Assembly: GCA_964630835.1 (NCBI GenBank)
Contig: CAZVZM010000008.1
Location: 1 to 50,761 of the forward strand
Length of the DNA stretch: 50,761 nucleotides
Reading direction: 5' to 3'
Origin: Halarsenatibacter sp964630835
Lineage (GTDB): Bacteria; Bacillota; Halanaerobiia; Halanaerobiales; Halarsenatibacteraceae
Shown: in pieces, positions 41,796 to 50,417 of the stretch
Numbering within the stretch: the first letter of the stretch is position 1
Layout: each line of letters begins with the position of its first letter
Notes under the pieces: model-generated
What the model saw: only the letters and a program-made list of their open reading frames with translations
What the model was told of the DNA's origin: nothing
Databases searched by the model: none
Program-made: the position numbers and the translations under genes

Positions 41796-42824
41796 TTATC
41801 TAAACTGGGAGAGAAAACGTCTGTCATTTTCAAAAAGAAGTCTGATATCGTTGATATTGTATTTGAGCATTGCTATACGATCAATGCCCATACCGAAGGC
41901 AAATCCGCTGTATTTCTCCGGATCAATATCACATATATCGAGCACATAAGGATGAACCATGCCCGAACCCATAATTTCCAGCCACCCTGTGTGAGAGCAG
42001 AGACGGCATCCATCACCGCCGCAGACTCCGCATGAAACATCCACCTCTGCGCTTGGCTCTGTGAAGGGAAAATAGCTGGGTCGAAAACGAACCTCACGGC
42101 TTTCATCGTAGATCTCTTCAATCATCGTTCTTATGGTGCCCTTCAGATCGCCAAATGTTATATCTTCATCCACCACAAGCCCCTCAAGCTGATGAAAAAC
42201 AGGTGAATGAGAAGCATCCAGCTCATCAGCCCTGTAGACTCTCCCGGGCGCAATTATCCTGACCGGGGGTTCAGTCTCCTCCATTGTTCTGATCTGCACG
42301 GGAGAGGTGTGAGTTCTCAAAAGCATGTCATCATCCAGATAGAGCGTATCCTGAAGATCTCGTGCGGGGTGATCCTCAGGAATGTTGAGAGCTTTAAAAT
42401 TGTAATATTCACTTTCCGCCTCAGGACCTTCGGCAATCTTAAATCCCATGCTTACAAAAATGTCCTCAAGTTCCTCTGTCACAGATTTCAGAGGATGCCT
42501 GCTGCCCTTTTTGACCCCCGCTCCCGGGAGAGTTACATCGATTCTCTCCCGCTCAAGCCGGTGCATTTTTTCTTTTTCTTTAAGCTCATTCTTTTTTTCT
42601 TCCAGCCTCGACTCGATCGTTTCCTTGAGCTGGTTGGCAGCTTTTCCCAGGACGGGTCTTTCCTCCTCGGAAATAGATCCCATCATTCCGAAAAGTTCCT
42701 GCACTCTTCCTTCTTTGCCCAAAAAATCAACACGCAGATCCTCCCAGTCATCGAGATCCTCAAGTTTAGCAAATCTCTCCTCAAAATCCTCCTTTATACC
42801 GTTGACAGTTTCTTCAATGTCCAA
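41796..42824 (-). CDS. pheS: Phenylalanyl-tRNA synthetase alpha subunit
   Basis: The 342-residue class II enzyme has an N-terminal coiled coil (about 1-85), then motif 1 LPGAGVKKGSRHPL, motif 2 VRIIAPGRVYRADELDASHS and motif 3 GFAFGMGIDRIAMLKY. It starts at TTG 42824, eight bases after AGGAGGTG. Expression is controlled by the T-box leader at 42962-43205. Confidence 0.96.
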   Translation of the reverse strand: MDIEETVNGIKEDFEERFAKLEDLDDWEDLRVDFLGKEGRVQELFGMMGSISEEERPVLGKAANQLKETIESRLEEKKNELKEKEKMHRLERERIDVTLPGAGVKKGSRHPLKSVTEELEDIFVSMGFKIAEGPEAESEYYNFKALNIPEDHPARDLQDTLYLDDDMLLRTHTSPVQIRTMEETEPPVRIIAPGRVYRADELDASHSPVFHQLEGLVVDEDITFGDLKGTIRTMIEEIYDESREVRFRPSYFPFTEPSAEVDVSCGVCGGDGCRLCSHTGWLEIMGSGMVHPYVLDICDIDPEKYSGFAFGMGIDRIAMLKYNINDIRLLFENDRRFLSQFR

Positions 42825-42961
42825 CTTTTGTGCACCTCCTGCCGGTTAAGTAAGTAATTAAAGTAAGTAAATATAGCTTTCCAGAAAATTTAGCACCTCT
42901 TCAAAAGCAAATTTAGAAAAAAACCCTGAAACCTTGAATTGAAGTAAAGGAAAACACAAAC

Positions 42962-43205
42962 AAAAAATCTCCCGCCCGCACAGGGACGAGAGACTCGCGC
43001 TACCACCCTATTTGTTCAGGCCTGGACCTGAACCGCTCGGGTGATTGATAACGGGTTTTCTCCCGTTACAGCTTACTCTCAGTTCAGCTGCCGGCTCCGG
43101 AGGGAAATTCACCAACCTGACCTTATCTTATCAAAGTTATTAATAATTTTTATCAGCCGGTCGGTTACTTGCTCTCCTTCTCAGCCTTTGAGAAGATATT
43201 TGTTT
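42962..43205 (-). ncRNA. T-box leader of pheST
   Basis: Minus strand: the T-box sequence AGGGTGGTAGCGCG (42996-43009) lies next to a terminator whose stem CTCTCGTCC/GGGCGGGAG is followed by ATTTTTTG (ending 42962). A Stem III-like hairpin AACGGGagaaaaCCCGTT lies upstream, and stem I starts near 43190 with GGAGAGCAAGTAACC. A TTC triplet near 43106 is a candidate Phe specifier, but I could not prove the fold. It senses uncharged tRNA-Phe. Confidence 0.88.
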
Positions 43206-43355
43206 TCCTCCTCTGACCCCTGTTCAAAAATTTCTCTGTAGGCCAGATAGGCAGACAACGAGCCGGTCTTTTCAAAAATTTGCCAGAAAAAAGATGAGGC
43301 CATGTTCAAAATGACCACTCCCTTACCCGGGAATATTATCAAACCCGTTTTTTAA

Positions 43356-43384
43356 ATTATACCATAACATGGGCGGATAAACAA
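43356..43384 (-). promoter_or_regulatory. Sigma-A promoter of pheST
   Basis: On the minus strand TTGTTT (43379-43384), 17-base spacer, TATAAT (43356-43361). Transcription would start near 43349, well before the T-box. Confidence 0.8.
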
Positions 43385-43411
43385 CCGCACGCAAGAAAAA
43401 TTTGCAAAAAT

Positions 43412-44209
43412 TTAATGGTTTTGTCGCAGCCAGTCAAATATGATTATTGAACCGGCCACGGCAGCATTTAAAGACTCCAGACCGCCGGGAAGAGGTATGC
43501 TCACCGGAATATGATTCAGGCTCTTTAATTCACCCGGAAGACCTCTGCTCTCATTGCCAACCACAAAGATATCATTACGGGAAAAATCCGCTTCAAAGTA
43601 AAGCTGTCCGCTATCAGGTTGAGCCATCACCAGCCTTCTCTCTTCGGCCTCATCAATAACAGCTTTAATAAAATCCTCCAGCTCCACATCAGTGCAGATG
43701 GAGGCGCGAAACATCCCTCCCATGCTGGAGCGTATTACTTTGGGGTTGTAAAGATCCACTGTCCCCTTCAGGGCTATTACACCTTCAATGCCGGCTCCGG
43801 CGGCAGTTCTTAGCAGGGTCCCCGCATTACCCGGATCCTGGATTCGAGCCAGGAGGAGCAGAGGTTCTGGTTTAACGAGAAGATCTTCGAGCGAGGCTGT
43901 TTTTTTCTCTGCCACAGCCACAATGCCCTGAGGATTAACGGTCGTGCTGACTTCTTCCATTAACGGCGGGGACAGATTGATAAAAATTGCTCCGTCTCCT
44001 GCCAGATTCTTTATTTTCTCGAGCTCCTCTTTTTCCTCAATGTCCGCAGATATATATATTTCTCTCAGGGCAGCTCCAGCCTGTAGAGCAGCTTCAATGA
44101 GCGTAAATCCCTCTAAAAGAAATTGCTGCTTTTGACGCCGGTGTTTTTTGCTCTGCAGTTTTACAAGTTCTTTAACCCGGGAGTTCTGACGGCTGGTTAT
44201 TTTTTCCAT
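43412..44209 (-). CDS. SpoU/TrmH-family RNA 2'-O-methyltransferase
   Basis: I start it at ATG 44209, eight bases after GGGGGA; an upstream start at 44233 lies inside the rplT terminator. The 265-residue protein has an N-terminal RNA-binding domain (SRVKELVKLQSKKHRRQKQQ, FLLEGFTLIEAAL) and the knotted methyltransferase domain with ARIQDPGNAGTLLRTAAGAG, VVGNESRGLPGEL and IPLPGGLESLNAAVAGSI. Its target (rRNA or tRNA) is unknown. Location after rplT and before pheS is typical. Confidence 0.92.
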   Translation of the reverse strand: MEKITSRQNSRVKELVKLQSKKHRRQKQQFLLEGFTLIEAALQAGAALREIYISADIEEKEELEKIKNLAGDGAIFINLSPPLMEEVSTTVNPQGIVAVAEKKTASLEDLLVKPEPLLLLARIQDPGNAGTLLRTAAGAGIEGVIALKGTVDLYNPKVIRSSMGGMFRASICTDVELEDFIKAVIDEAEERRLVMAQPDSGQLYFEADFSRNDIFVVGNESRGLPGELKSLNHIPVSIPLPGGLESLNAAVAGSIIIFDWLRQNH

Positions 44210-44225
44210 AAATAATGTCCCCCTA

Positions 44226-44255
44226 AAAAGCAAAAACCCCGGATATTCCGGGGTT
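44226..44255 (-). terminator. Terminator after rplT
   Basis: AACCCCGGA and TCCGGGGTT form a 9-bp stem with a 3-base loop, followed on the minus strand by TTTTGCTTTTTAG. It begins 12 bases past the rplT stop. Confidence 0.88.
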
Positions 44256-44267
44256 CTCCTTTATAAG

Positions 44268-44627
44268 TTAATTTTCCAGCTCGTCTTTTGCTATTTCGAC
44301 CAATTCGGCAAAGGCCTCTTTATCATTTACCGCCAGATCAGCCATAATCTTGCGGTCCAGTTTTACATCAGCCTGTTTAAGACCGTTTATAAATCGGCTG
44401 TAGGAAAGTCCTTCCTGGCGGGCAGCAGCATTTATGCGTGTAATCCAGAGCCTGCGAAACTCCCGCTTTTTATTTTTCCGATCCCGGTATGCATACTCAA
44501 GCGACCTCATCACCTGCTGCTTGGCCGGACGAAACAGCTTACTTCTGGATCCAAAGTAACCTTTGGCATTCTTCAAAACCTTTTTGCGCCGTTTTCTGGC
44601 CTTGCTGCCCCTCTTAACTCGAGCCAT
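44268..44627 (-). CDS. rplT: Ribosomal protein L20
   Basis: A 119-residue protein with the full L20 sequence: MARVKRGSKARKRRKKVLKN, AKGYFGSRSKLFRPAKQQVM and FINGLKQADVKLDRKIMADL. It nucleates large-subunit assembly and in firmicutes represses the infC-rpmI-rplT transcript through its leader. Normal length. Confidence 0.97.
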   Translation of the reverse strand: MARVKRGSKARKRRKKVLKNAKGYFGSRSKLFRPAKQQVMRSLEYAYRDRKNKKREFRRLWITRINAAARQEGLSYSRFINGLKQADVKLDRKIMADLAVNDKEAFAELVEIAKDELEN

Positions 44628-44751
44628 GGTCTCTCACTCCTTTCCAGCAATAAAATCAATTCCAGCATCAATTTGTAATGCTCTGTCTGTAATACTATAT
44701 CTGTTTTTGGAAGCTATAATATTGCTATAATACTATAATATTTAAGATGAT

Positions 44752-44949
44752 TTACTGATAGGGGATCATCTGTCGATAATCACTGGCATGTGTGCTTTCA
44801 AGCTCCTTTTCCTTTTTTAGCCGCCTTTTGCGGGCGGAATTTTTCTTAACCTGTTTGTGATTCATAAAACCTTTTTTGTGCATTAACTTTCCACTGGCAG
44901 TTTTTTTAAATCGCTTGGCAATACCTTTATGAGTTTTCATTTTGGGCAT
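44752..44949 (-). CDS. rpmI: Ribosomal protein L35
   Basis: The 65-residue basic protein reads MPKMKTHKGIAKRFKKTASG and ends with a normal L35 tail. It lies 11 bases after infC and 124 before rplT. Confidence 0.96.
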   Translation of the reverse strand: MPKMKTHKGIAKRFKKTASGKLMHKKGFMNHKQVKKNSARKRRLKKEKELESTHASDYRQMIPYQ

Positions 44950-44960
44950 GATAAAACCTC

Positions 44961-45482
44961 CTAGTTCTCCTTATCGCTGTCCGGTGTGATATGCATAAAC
45001 ATGTCCCGGCCTTCCATATTGGGACCGCTCTCCACGCTGCCGAGATCCTCTGTGCCTTCCTTGATTCTATCCATCAAATCATATCCCAGCTCTTTATGAA
45101 CAAGTTCCCTTCCGCGAAACTTGACGCGCACTTTGACTTTATCTTTGTCATTTAAGAAACGCCTGGCCTGCTTTAATTTCACATCAAAATCGTGATCGTC
45201 AATCTTTACTCCCATCTGAACTTCCTTAACATTCATGACGTTCTGTTTCTTTTTGGCCTCTTTTTCCTTTTTTGCCTGCTCATACTTATATTTGCCATAA
45301 TCCATCATCTTGCAGACAGGAGGATCCGCCTGAGGAGCTACTTCCACCAGATCAAGGCCTCTTTCATCAGCTTCTTCTCTGGCCTCATCCAGAGATTTAA
45401 CACCGATCTGCTCTCCATCCCCATCCACAAGTCGAATTTTTCGGGCGCGTATCTCATCATTGACCCGCAGGTCTTCTACGAT
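44961..45482 (-). CDS. infC: Translation initiation factor IF-3, probable AUC start
   Basis: The family alignment with B. subtilis IF3 (which starts ISKDFIINEQIRAR at AUU) places the first residue here at Ile, codon ATC 45480-45482, giving IVEDLRVNDEIRAR. AGGAGG lies eight bases ahead. The only upstream alternative is GTG 45491, which is part of that ribosome site. The 173-residue protein has both domains (VEVAPQADPPVCKMMDYGKY; VKVRVKFRGRELVHKELGY). AUN starts in infC let IF3 limit its own synthesis. Confidence 0.94.
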   Translation of the reverse strand: MVEDLRVNDEIRARKIRLVDGDGEQIGVKSLDEAREEADERGLDLVEVAPQADPPVCKMMDYGKYKYEQAKKEKEAKKKQNVMNVKEVQMGVKIDDHDFDVKLKQARRFLNDKDKVKVRVKFRGRELVHKELGYDLMDRIKEGTEDLGSVESGPNMEGRDMFMHITPDSDKEN

Positions 45483-45491
45483 TATTTCCAC

Positions 45492-45827
45492 CTCCTGATA
45501 AAAATTGAAGTCCTTCCTGTTTTCCCGGTCAATTTATGCCTGAAACGAGCTTTTTGGCTGACAGACCGGGTGGTATGAGGGGGCAATCAAACAGGTTTTT
45601 CCCCTCAAGCCACAGAAAGAAGCGAAACTAAAAAGCGGGCCAGTTCGGGCCCGCTTGTTTTCCAAAATCTTCAATCCCCAATTTTCAGACGGCAGAATCA
45701 CTCAACCTAATAACCCACCGACCTTTGCAAGGATACAATCGTCCCCTCGCTAACTTACCGGGAAAGGAAGATTATTAACCAGTGATCCTATCACTGGTGA
45801 GAAGCAGGCGCTCCTTCTTTATTGTCA
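45492..45827 (-). promoter_or_regulatory. infC-rpmI-rplT leader, probable L20-type autoregulatory RNA
   Basis: About 335 bases of leader lie between the promoter and infC. They include a perfect 9-bp hairpin ACCAGTGAT-agg-ATCACTGGT (45779-45799 region), a middle part with TCCTTGCAAAGG, and an intrinsic terminator at 45626-45656. Leaders of this operon in firmicutes bind L20 and terminate early. I could not align it to the known model, so the class is inferred from position. Confidence 0.55.
45626..45656 (-). terminator. Attenuator terminator in the infC leader
   Basis: AAGCGGGCC (45633-45641) and GGCCCGCTT (45648-45656) form a 9-bp stem with a 6-base loop, followed on the minus strand by TTTTTAG. 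It lies downstream of the infC promoter, so it acts as an attenuator; it can also stop thrS read-through. Confidence 0.85.
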
Positions 45828-45833
45828 TATTGT

Positions 45834-45862
45834 ATAATACCAGAACAAAAACAATTAGTCAA
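45834..45862 (-). promoter_or_regulatory. Sigma-A promoter of infC-rpmI-rplT
   Basis: On the minus strand TTGACT (45857-45862), 17-base spacer, TATTAT (45834-45839). The -35 overlaps the last codons of thrS. Confidence 0.8.
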
Positions 45863-47763
45863 CTCCTTTTTTCCTCAATTTCTTTTTGAACATCAGATAA
45901 AAATTCATCTGGGGACATCTCACCCACGTCTCCATCGCGTCTGTGACGGACAGAGACCGTTCCGGCTTCCTCCTCGCGAGAACCTATGACAAGCATGTAG
46001 GGAACCTGCTCCACCTGGGCTTCTCTTATCTTGTAGCTTACCTGTTCATTTCTCTCATCAATCTCCACCCTTAAGCCTTCGTCTTCCATCTCTCGATAAA
46101 TTTCTCGGCAGTAATCTATCTGATCATCAGAAACAGGTATTACTTTAACCTGAACAGGTGCCATCCAGGTGGGAAAAGCCCCGGCATAATGCTCTATCAA
46201 AATTCCCAGAAATCTTTCAATGCTGCCAAAAATTGCCCGGTGTATCATGACTGGCCTGTGTTCCTCATCATCCTCACCGATATAGGTGAGATCAAACCTT
46301 TCAGGCATCTGAAAATCCAGCTGAATTGTGCCGCACTGCCATGTCCTGCCCAGGCAGTCCTCCAGATTGAAGTCAATTTTTGGACCGTAGAAAGCCCCAT
46401 CTCCTTCATTTATTACATAATCCAGATCCTTATTTATTATAGCAGCCTCCAGTGCAGAGGTGGCCTTTTCCCAGAGCTCGTCATCCCCCATTGCATTATC
46501 AGGTTTGGTGCTGAGCTCCACATTGTAGTCAAAATCAAAAGCGCCGTAGAGTACCTCCACCAGCTCTATGACTCCATTAAGCTCATCCTCAATTTGTGAG
46601 GGCAGACAGAATATGTGAGCATCATCCTGAGTAAAGGCTCTGACCCTCATTAAACCGTGCAGGGTTCCGGAGCGCTCATGCCTGTGAACAAGGCCCAGTT
46701 CACCGAGACGCAGGGGAAAGTCCCTGTAGCTATGCATGCTGTTATTATAAATTTTGATCACACCGGGACAGTTCATAGGTTTAACCGCGTGCTCCTGATC
46801 ATCAATGTCAGTGAAATACATATTATCCTTGTAGTGATCCCAGTGTCCCGATCTTTCCCAGAGATTTCTGTCCAGAAGCACCGGAGTCCTGACCTCTTCA
46901 TAGCCAAAACGGCGATGCTGCTCCCGCCAGAAATCGATCAGTTCATTCCAGACTACAACTCCTTTGGGATGAAAGAAAGGAAATCCTTTACCTTCATCGT
47001 GCAGGCTAAATAGATCCAGCTCCTGACCGAGCCGGCGGTGATCCCTCTGTTTTGCTTCCTCAAGCATTTCCAGGTGTTCATCCAGTTTTTCCTGAGTGGC
47101 AAAAGCAGTTCCGTAAATGCGCTGCAGCATGGGATTATTTTCATCGCCGCGCCAGTAAGCACCAGCTACAGAGAGAAGCTCATAGGCAGTTATCATACCC
47201 GTCCGGGGAAGGTGAGGCCCCTCACAGAGATCAATAAAATCCCCCTGTCTGTAAAAGCTTATCATTTCGTCATCCAGCTCACGTATTAACTCAAGTTTAT
47301 AATCCTCACCTCTCTCCTTCATTAATTTTATCGCTTCCTCCCGGGGGATTTCCTCTCTTCTAATCTCAATATCCCCGGAAATTATCCGATCCATCTCCTT
47401 CTTTATATCTGAAAAGTCATCGGTGGATAAGCTCTCCTCCAAATCTAAATCATAGTAAAAGCCTTCATCGGTGGTGGGGCCTATTGCCAGGCTTACATCA
47501 GAAAAGAGATTTTTGACGGCATGAGCCATAACGTGAGAGGCAGTGTGGCGAATAACATCAACCCCCTCATCGCTGTCAAAGGTTATTATATCCACCCTGC
47601 TGCCCGACCCGGGCTCATAGTAAAGATCGACCATTTTTCCATTTACTCTGCCGGCCACAGCATCGCTGCCCAGGTTGGGCCCTATTTCATAGGCGATGTC
47701 CTCGATGCTGCTTTCCTCATCCACTTCCATCTCCGATCCATCAGGTAAAATCACCTTTTTCAT
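45859..47763 (-). CDS. thrS: Threonyl-tRNA synthetase
   Basis: The 634-residue enzyme has the TGS domain (about 1-62), the editing domain with HTASHVMAHAVKNLF and a C-x-EGPH motif (IDLCEGPHLPRTG), the class II core with zinc ligands around MNCPGVIKIY and YRDFPLRLGELGLVHRHERS, and a C-terminal anticodon domain (KVIPVSDDQIDYCREIYREM). ATG 47763 is preceded by AAAGGGAGG. Its leader is unusually long and holds a T-box plus two repeat copies. Confidence 0.97.
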   Translation of the reverse strand: MKKVILPDGSEMEVDEESSIEDIAYEIGPNLGSDAVAGRVNGKMVDLYYEPGSGSRVDIITFDSDEGVDVIRHTASHVMAHAVKNLFSDVSLAIGPTTDEGFYYDLDLEESLSTDDFSDIKKEMDRIISGDIEIRREEIPREEAIKLMKERGEDYKLELIRELDDEMISFYRQGDFIDLCEGPHLPRTGMITAYELLSVAGAYWRGDENNPMLQRIYGTAFATQEKLDEHLEMLEEAKQRDHRRLGQELDLFSLHDEGKGFPFFHPKGVVVWNELIDFWREQHRRFGYEEVRTPVLLDRNLWERSGHWDHYKDNMYFTDIDDQEHAVKPMNCPGVIKIYNNSMHSYRDFPLRLGELGLVHRHERSGTLHGLMRVRAFTQDDAHIFCLPSQIEDELNGVIELVEVLYGAFDFDYNVELSTKPDNAMGDDELWEKATSALEAAIINKDLDYVINEGDGAFYGPKIDFNLEDCLGRTWQCGTIQLDFQMPERFDLTYIGEDDEEHRPVMIHRAIFGSIERFLGILIEHYAGAFPTWMAPVQVKVIPVSDDQIDYCREIYREMEDEGLRVEIDERNEQVSYKIREAQVEQVPYMLVIGSREEEAGTVSVRHRRDGDVGEMSPDEFLSDVQKEIEEKRS

Positions 47764-47831
47764 TGCGATAACCTCCCTTTAAATTCTGATAATATGATTT
47801 CTGGCCAAAACCGTTGATGCAAAAAAACGAT

Positions 47832-48110
47832 ATATATTGGAAAGCCATAGCTGCTCAGCTCTTTTTACAGAAGTTATGAGGCTGCGTTACCAATGAAGTT
47901 TTCCTCTGCTTAAGATTGTTCTTTAACCAAAAAATACTGCTTCCTTCACAAAAGCTCCTCCCTGAGCTTCGCTCATCCCGGCACATCCTGAGCCGGTAAT
48001 ACGATTTTGGGGCATGGACCTGACCCGGGTTTCGGAAATTTTCCAGTGTCCCCTGGCTTCATAGCTTCCAATAAATGAGTTGATAAATTTGGTTTTCCAT
48101 TACATTCAGG
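47832..48110 (+). repeat. Intergenic repeat copy 6, longest (A-B-C-D) with inverted ends
   Basis: All four modules are present in order: A (aatgaagttttcctctgc, taagattgttctttaacc), B (cttccttcacaaaagctcct, gagcttcgctcatcccgg), C (ggcatggacctgacccggg, ttcggaaattttccagtg), D (gagttgataaatttggtttt). The left end atatattggaaagccatag (47832-47850) is inverted relative to tcatagcttccaataaat (48059-48076), which suggests a terminal-inverted-repeat element of about 245 bp, A to C, with D outside. It separates the thrS T-box from thrS. Confidence 0.8.
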
Positions 48111-48223
48111 GAAATTTAAGAGGTTTTTAATACAGGATTAAATGAAAATATACAAATGATTATAGGCTGAAACATGTTATCTAAATTAGCGTCCCGATAA
48201 CTGCCATATCATCAATAACAAAC

Positions 48224-48520
48224 AAAAAAACTGCTCGCCCCAATAATTAGAGACGAACAGGATTGCGTTCGCGGTTCCACTCTATTTGTGCCGGCAGGGC
48301 ATACAGAAAAGCAATAGACAAACATATTGAACATTATCTGACGGTTGAAAACCCCGGACACCACTTTCACCAGATGCCTTTTAACGGCGGCCGCCGGAGG
48401 ACATTACTAACCCTAAACCTTAAATACTTTAAAACAAGGGCTTTCCTTCCTCTGCTCCAGGATGGTCTTCCAGCCTTTAAGGCTGTACTCTTCCCTTCTC
48501 AGCATTTAATCCGTTATGAG
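48224..48520 (-). ncRNA. thrS leader: T-box leader, probably for thrS
   Basis: Minus strand: AGAGTGGAACCGCG (48270-48283) is followed by an 11-bp terminator stem, arms at 48231-48241 and 48250-48260, loop of 8, then TTTTTTT. Upstream, GGAAGAGTACAGCC resembles the stem I AGTA bulge. The next gene on this strand is thrS, whose start is 460 bases further on; no other gene is between, so thrS is the target. I could not assign the Thr specifier. Confidence 0.85.
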
Positions 48521-48616
48521 ACTATAAAATAAGGTTATAACTGCGCATTATGATAAAAATATCAATCGAAATCTACCACTACTTTCAGAACATTTTCCCA
48601 CTTTTATAGATCTCAT

Positions 48617-48682
48617 TCATGGAAACTATGAGGCTCCGCTCACAATGAAATTTTACTCTGATTCAGTTTAATTTAGTGGAGT
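48617..48682 (+). repeat. Intergenic repeat copy 7 (module A only)
   Basis: gaaactatgaggctccgctc, then acaatgaaattttactctg, attcagtttaatttag. Matches copy 8 almost base for base over the first 35 bases. It lies within the thrS leader, between promoter and T-box. Confidence 0.75.
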
Positions 48683-48727
48683 AGTTGACGGCTCCTGTTA
48701 ATCTTCTTGCTTTCTTCTTACTCTAAT

Positions 48728-48757
48728 ATTATACTCATGCAGCCGTCTTTCTGTCAA
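48728..48757 (-). promoter_or_regulatory. Sigma-A promoter of thrS
   Basis: On the minus strand TTGACA (48752-48757), 18-base spacer, TATAAT (48728-48733), just past the purH stop. No other good promoter lies between the T-box and thrS, so the thrS transcript has a leader of about 955 bases. Confidence 0.85.
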
Positions 48758-48787
48758 GTGGTCCTTCTTGCGTAAACCTGTCAAGTT

Positions 48788-50359
48788 TTAATGCAAAAAA
48801 TGTCTGACGCCTGTAAACACCATCCTGATACCGGCCTTTTTGCAGGCATTTTTCACCTCAGCATCACGTATGGAGCCGCCGGGCTGAATTATTAATTTTA
48901 TCCCCAGCTCGTCCGCCATCTCTATAGCGTCAGGGAAGGGGAAAAAAGCATCTGAAGCCAAAACTCCGCCCCGCTGCCGGCCCGAAGCTTTTCTACCGGC
49001 TATATGAATTGCATCAATTCTGCTCATCTGACCTGCTCCAACCCCGACTAAAGCTCCGTCCCGGGCCAGAGCGATGGCATTGGATTTTACGTGCTTTACC
49101 GCCTTCCAGGCAAAGATAAGGTCTTCAACTTCATCATCGGTCAATTCACCTTCACCAACCACCAGCTCAAGATCTTCAGGAGTGACATTCCTTTCATCCC
49201 TATCCTGAAGGAGAAATCCACCCGGAATGGCTGTCACTTCCTTTTCGGACCTGTCTGCTCCTATATCTCCCACAGACAGCAGTTTAACATCATCCCAGCG
49301 CTCACGAAGTATATCCACCGCTTCCTCTGAAAAATCCGGAGCCACAATTACATCGAGAAATTTTCTTCCTCCTGCCATCTCGCGGGCAGTTGAGGCGTTC
49401 ACCTCTCTGTTTAAACCGGCAATGCCTCCGTAAGCTGACTGCGGATCGCCGGCGTAAGCTCTGCGAAAGGCCACCACAGGAGAGCTGGCCCGGGCCAGAC
49501 CGCAGGGATTTGTATGTTTTATTATCACAGCAGCAGGAGAAGCAGAAAATTCCTGAATAACATCCATAGCCGCCGCCGCATCCTTCATATTGTTATAGGA
49601 AAGCACATCTCCATTCAGCTGCTCTGCCCCCAGCAAACCTTTCTCTCCGGAGGAAGAAAAAGAGCCTCGATTTTCATATACGGCAGCGTTTTGATGAGGA
49701 TTTTCTCCATATTTAAGCTCAATCTTTTTTTCACCCGCTAGAAATTTATAGCGGGGCAGTGACTTTTCATTTTGGCGCCAGGAGGGAAAATTTGTGGCTA
49801 TATCCATGTCATATTCAGAGGTGCGGGCAAAAGCCTCTCTGGCCAGCTGCTCCCTGTAGCCTTCCCCAATTTTTTCCTCCTGCAGGCGATCTAAAAATTT
49901 CTCATATTGATCGGGGTGAGAAAGCACCATGACCCGGGAATGATTTTTGGCGGCAGCCCGCAAAAGAGATACTCCCCCTATATCAATCATCTCAGCAGCC
50001 TTTTCTTCGTCCCCGGGATTCTCTTTTAGACTGCTGCTAAAGGGATAAAGGTTGCATACAACAAGATCAATTTTTTCAATATTTTCCTTCTGAAGCTGCT
50101 TAAGATCTTCAGCGCAATCGGACCGGGCAAGGATACCGGCGTAAATTTTGGGATGCAGAGATTTTACCCTGCCATCCAGCATCTCTCCCCGGCCTGTATA
50201 CTCCGAAACCAAATCCACGTCATAACCCATATCTTCGATAAAAGAAGCCGTTCCTCTTGTGGCAATAATTTTAACTTCATTTTCTACCAGTTTTTCGACC
50301 AGGTCTTCCAGCCCCGATTTATCCCAGCAGCTTACGAGAGAAGTATCAATATTTTGCAA
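48788..50359 (-). CDS. purH: Bifunctional AICAR formyltransferase/IMP cyclohydrolase
   Basis: The 523-residue protein has the MGS-like IMP cyclohydrolase domain (KIIATRGTASFIEDMGYDVD, LDGRVKSLHPKIYAGIL, DLVVCNLYPF) and the AICAR transformylase domain (LKYGENPHQNAAVY, AVIIKHTNPCGLARA, KVGAGQMSR-like GVGAGQMSRIDA, ending MVFTGVRHFLH). It does the last two steps to IMP. The N-terminus reads SLVSCWDKSGLEDL, with Cys-Trp where most have VS. It starts at TTG 50359 after GGAGGT. Other pur genes are absent from the window. Confidence 0.95.
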   Translation of the reverse strand: MQNIDTSLVSCWDKSGLEDLVEKLVENEVKIIATRGTASFIEDMGYDVDLVSEYTGRGEMLDGRVKSLHPKIYAGILARSDCAEDLKQLQKENIEKIDLVVCNLYPFSSSLKENPGDEEKAAEMIDIGGVSLLRAAAKNHSRVMVLSHPDQYEKFLDRLQEEKIGEGYREQLAREAFARTSEYDMDIATNFPSWRQNEKSLPRYKFLAGEKKIELKYGENPHQNAAVYENRGSFSSSGEKGLLGAEQLNGDVLSYNNMKDAAAAMDVIQEFSASPAAVIIKHTNPCGLARASSPVVAFRRAYAGDPQSAYGGIAGLNREVNASTAREMAGGRKFLDVIVAPDFSEEAVDILRERWDDVKLLSVGDIGADRSEKEVTAIPGGFLLQDRDERNVTPEDLELVVGEGELTDDEVEDLIFAWKAVKHVKSNAIALARDGALVGVGAGQMSRIDAIHIAGRKASGRQRGGVLASDAFFPFPDAIEMADELGIKLIIQPGGSIRDAEVKNACKKAGIRMVFTGVRHFLH

Positions 50360-50417
50360 GGTGATGACCTCCAGTTATCACGCCGAACAAATTTATTTCT
50401 ATCACATTTACATTTAA

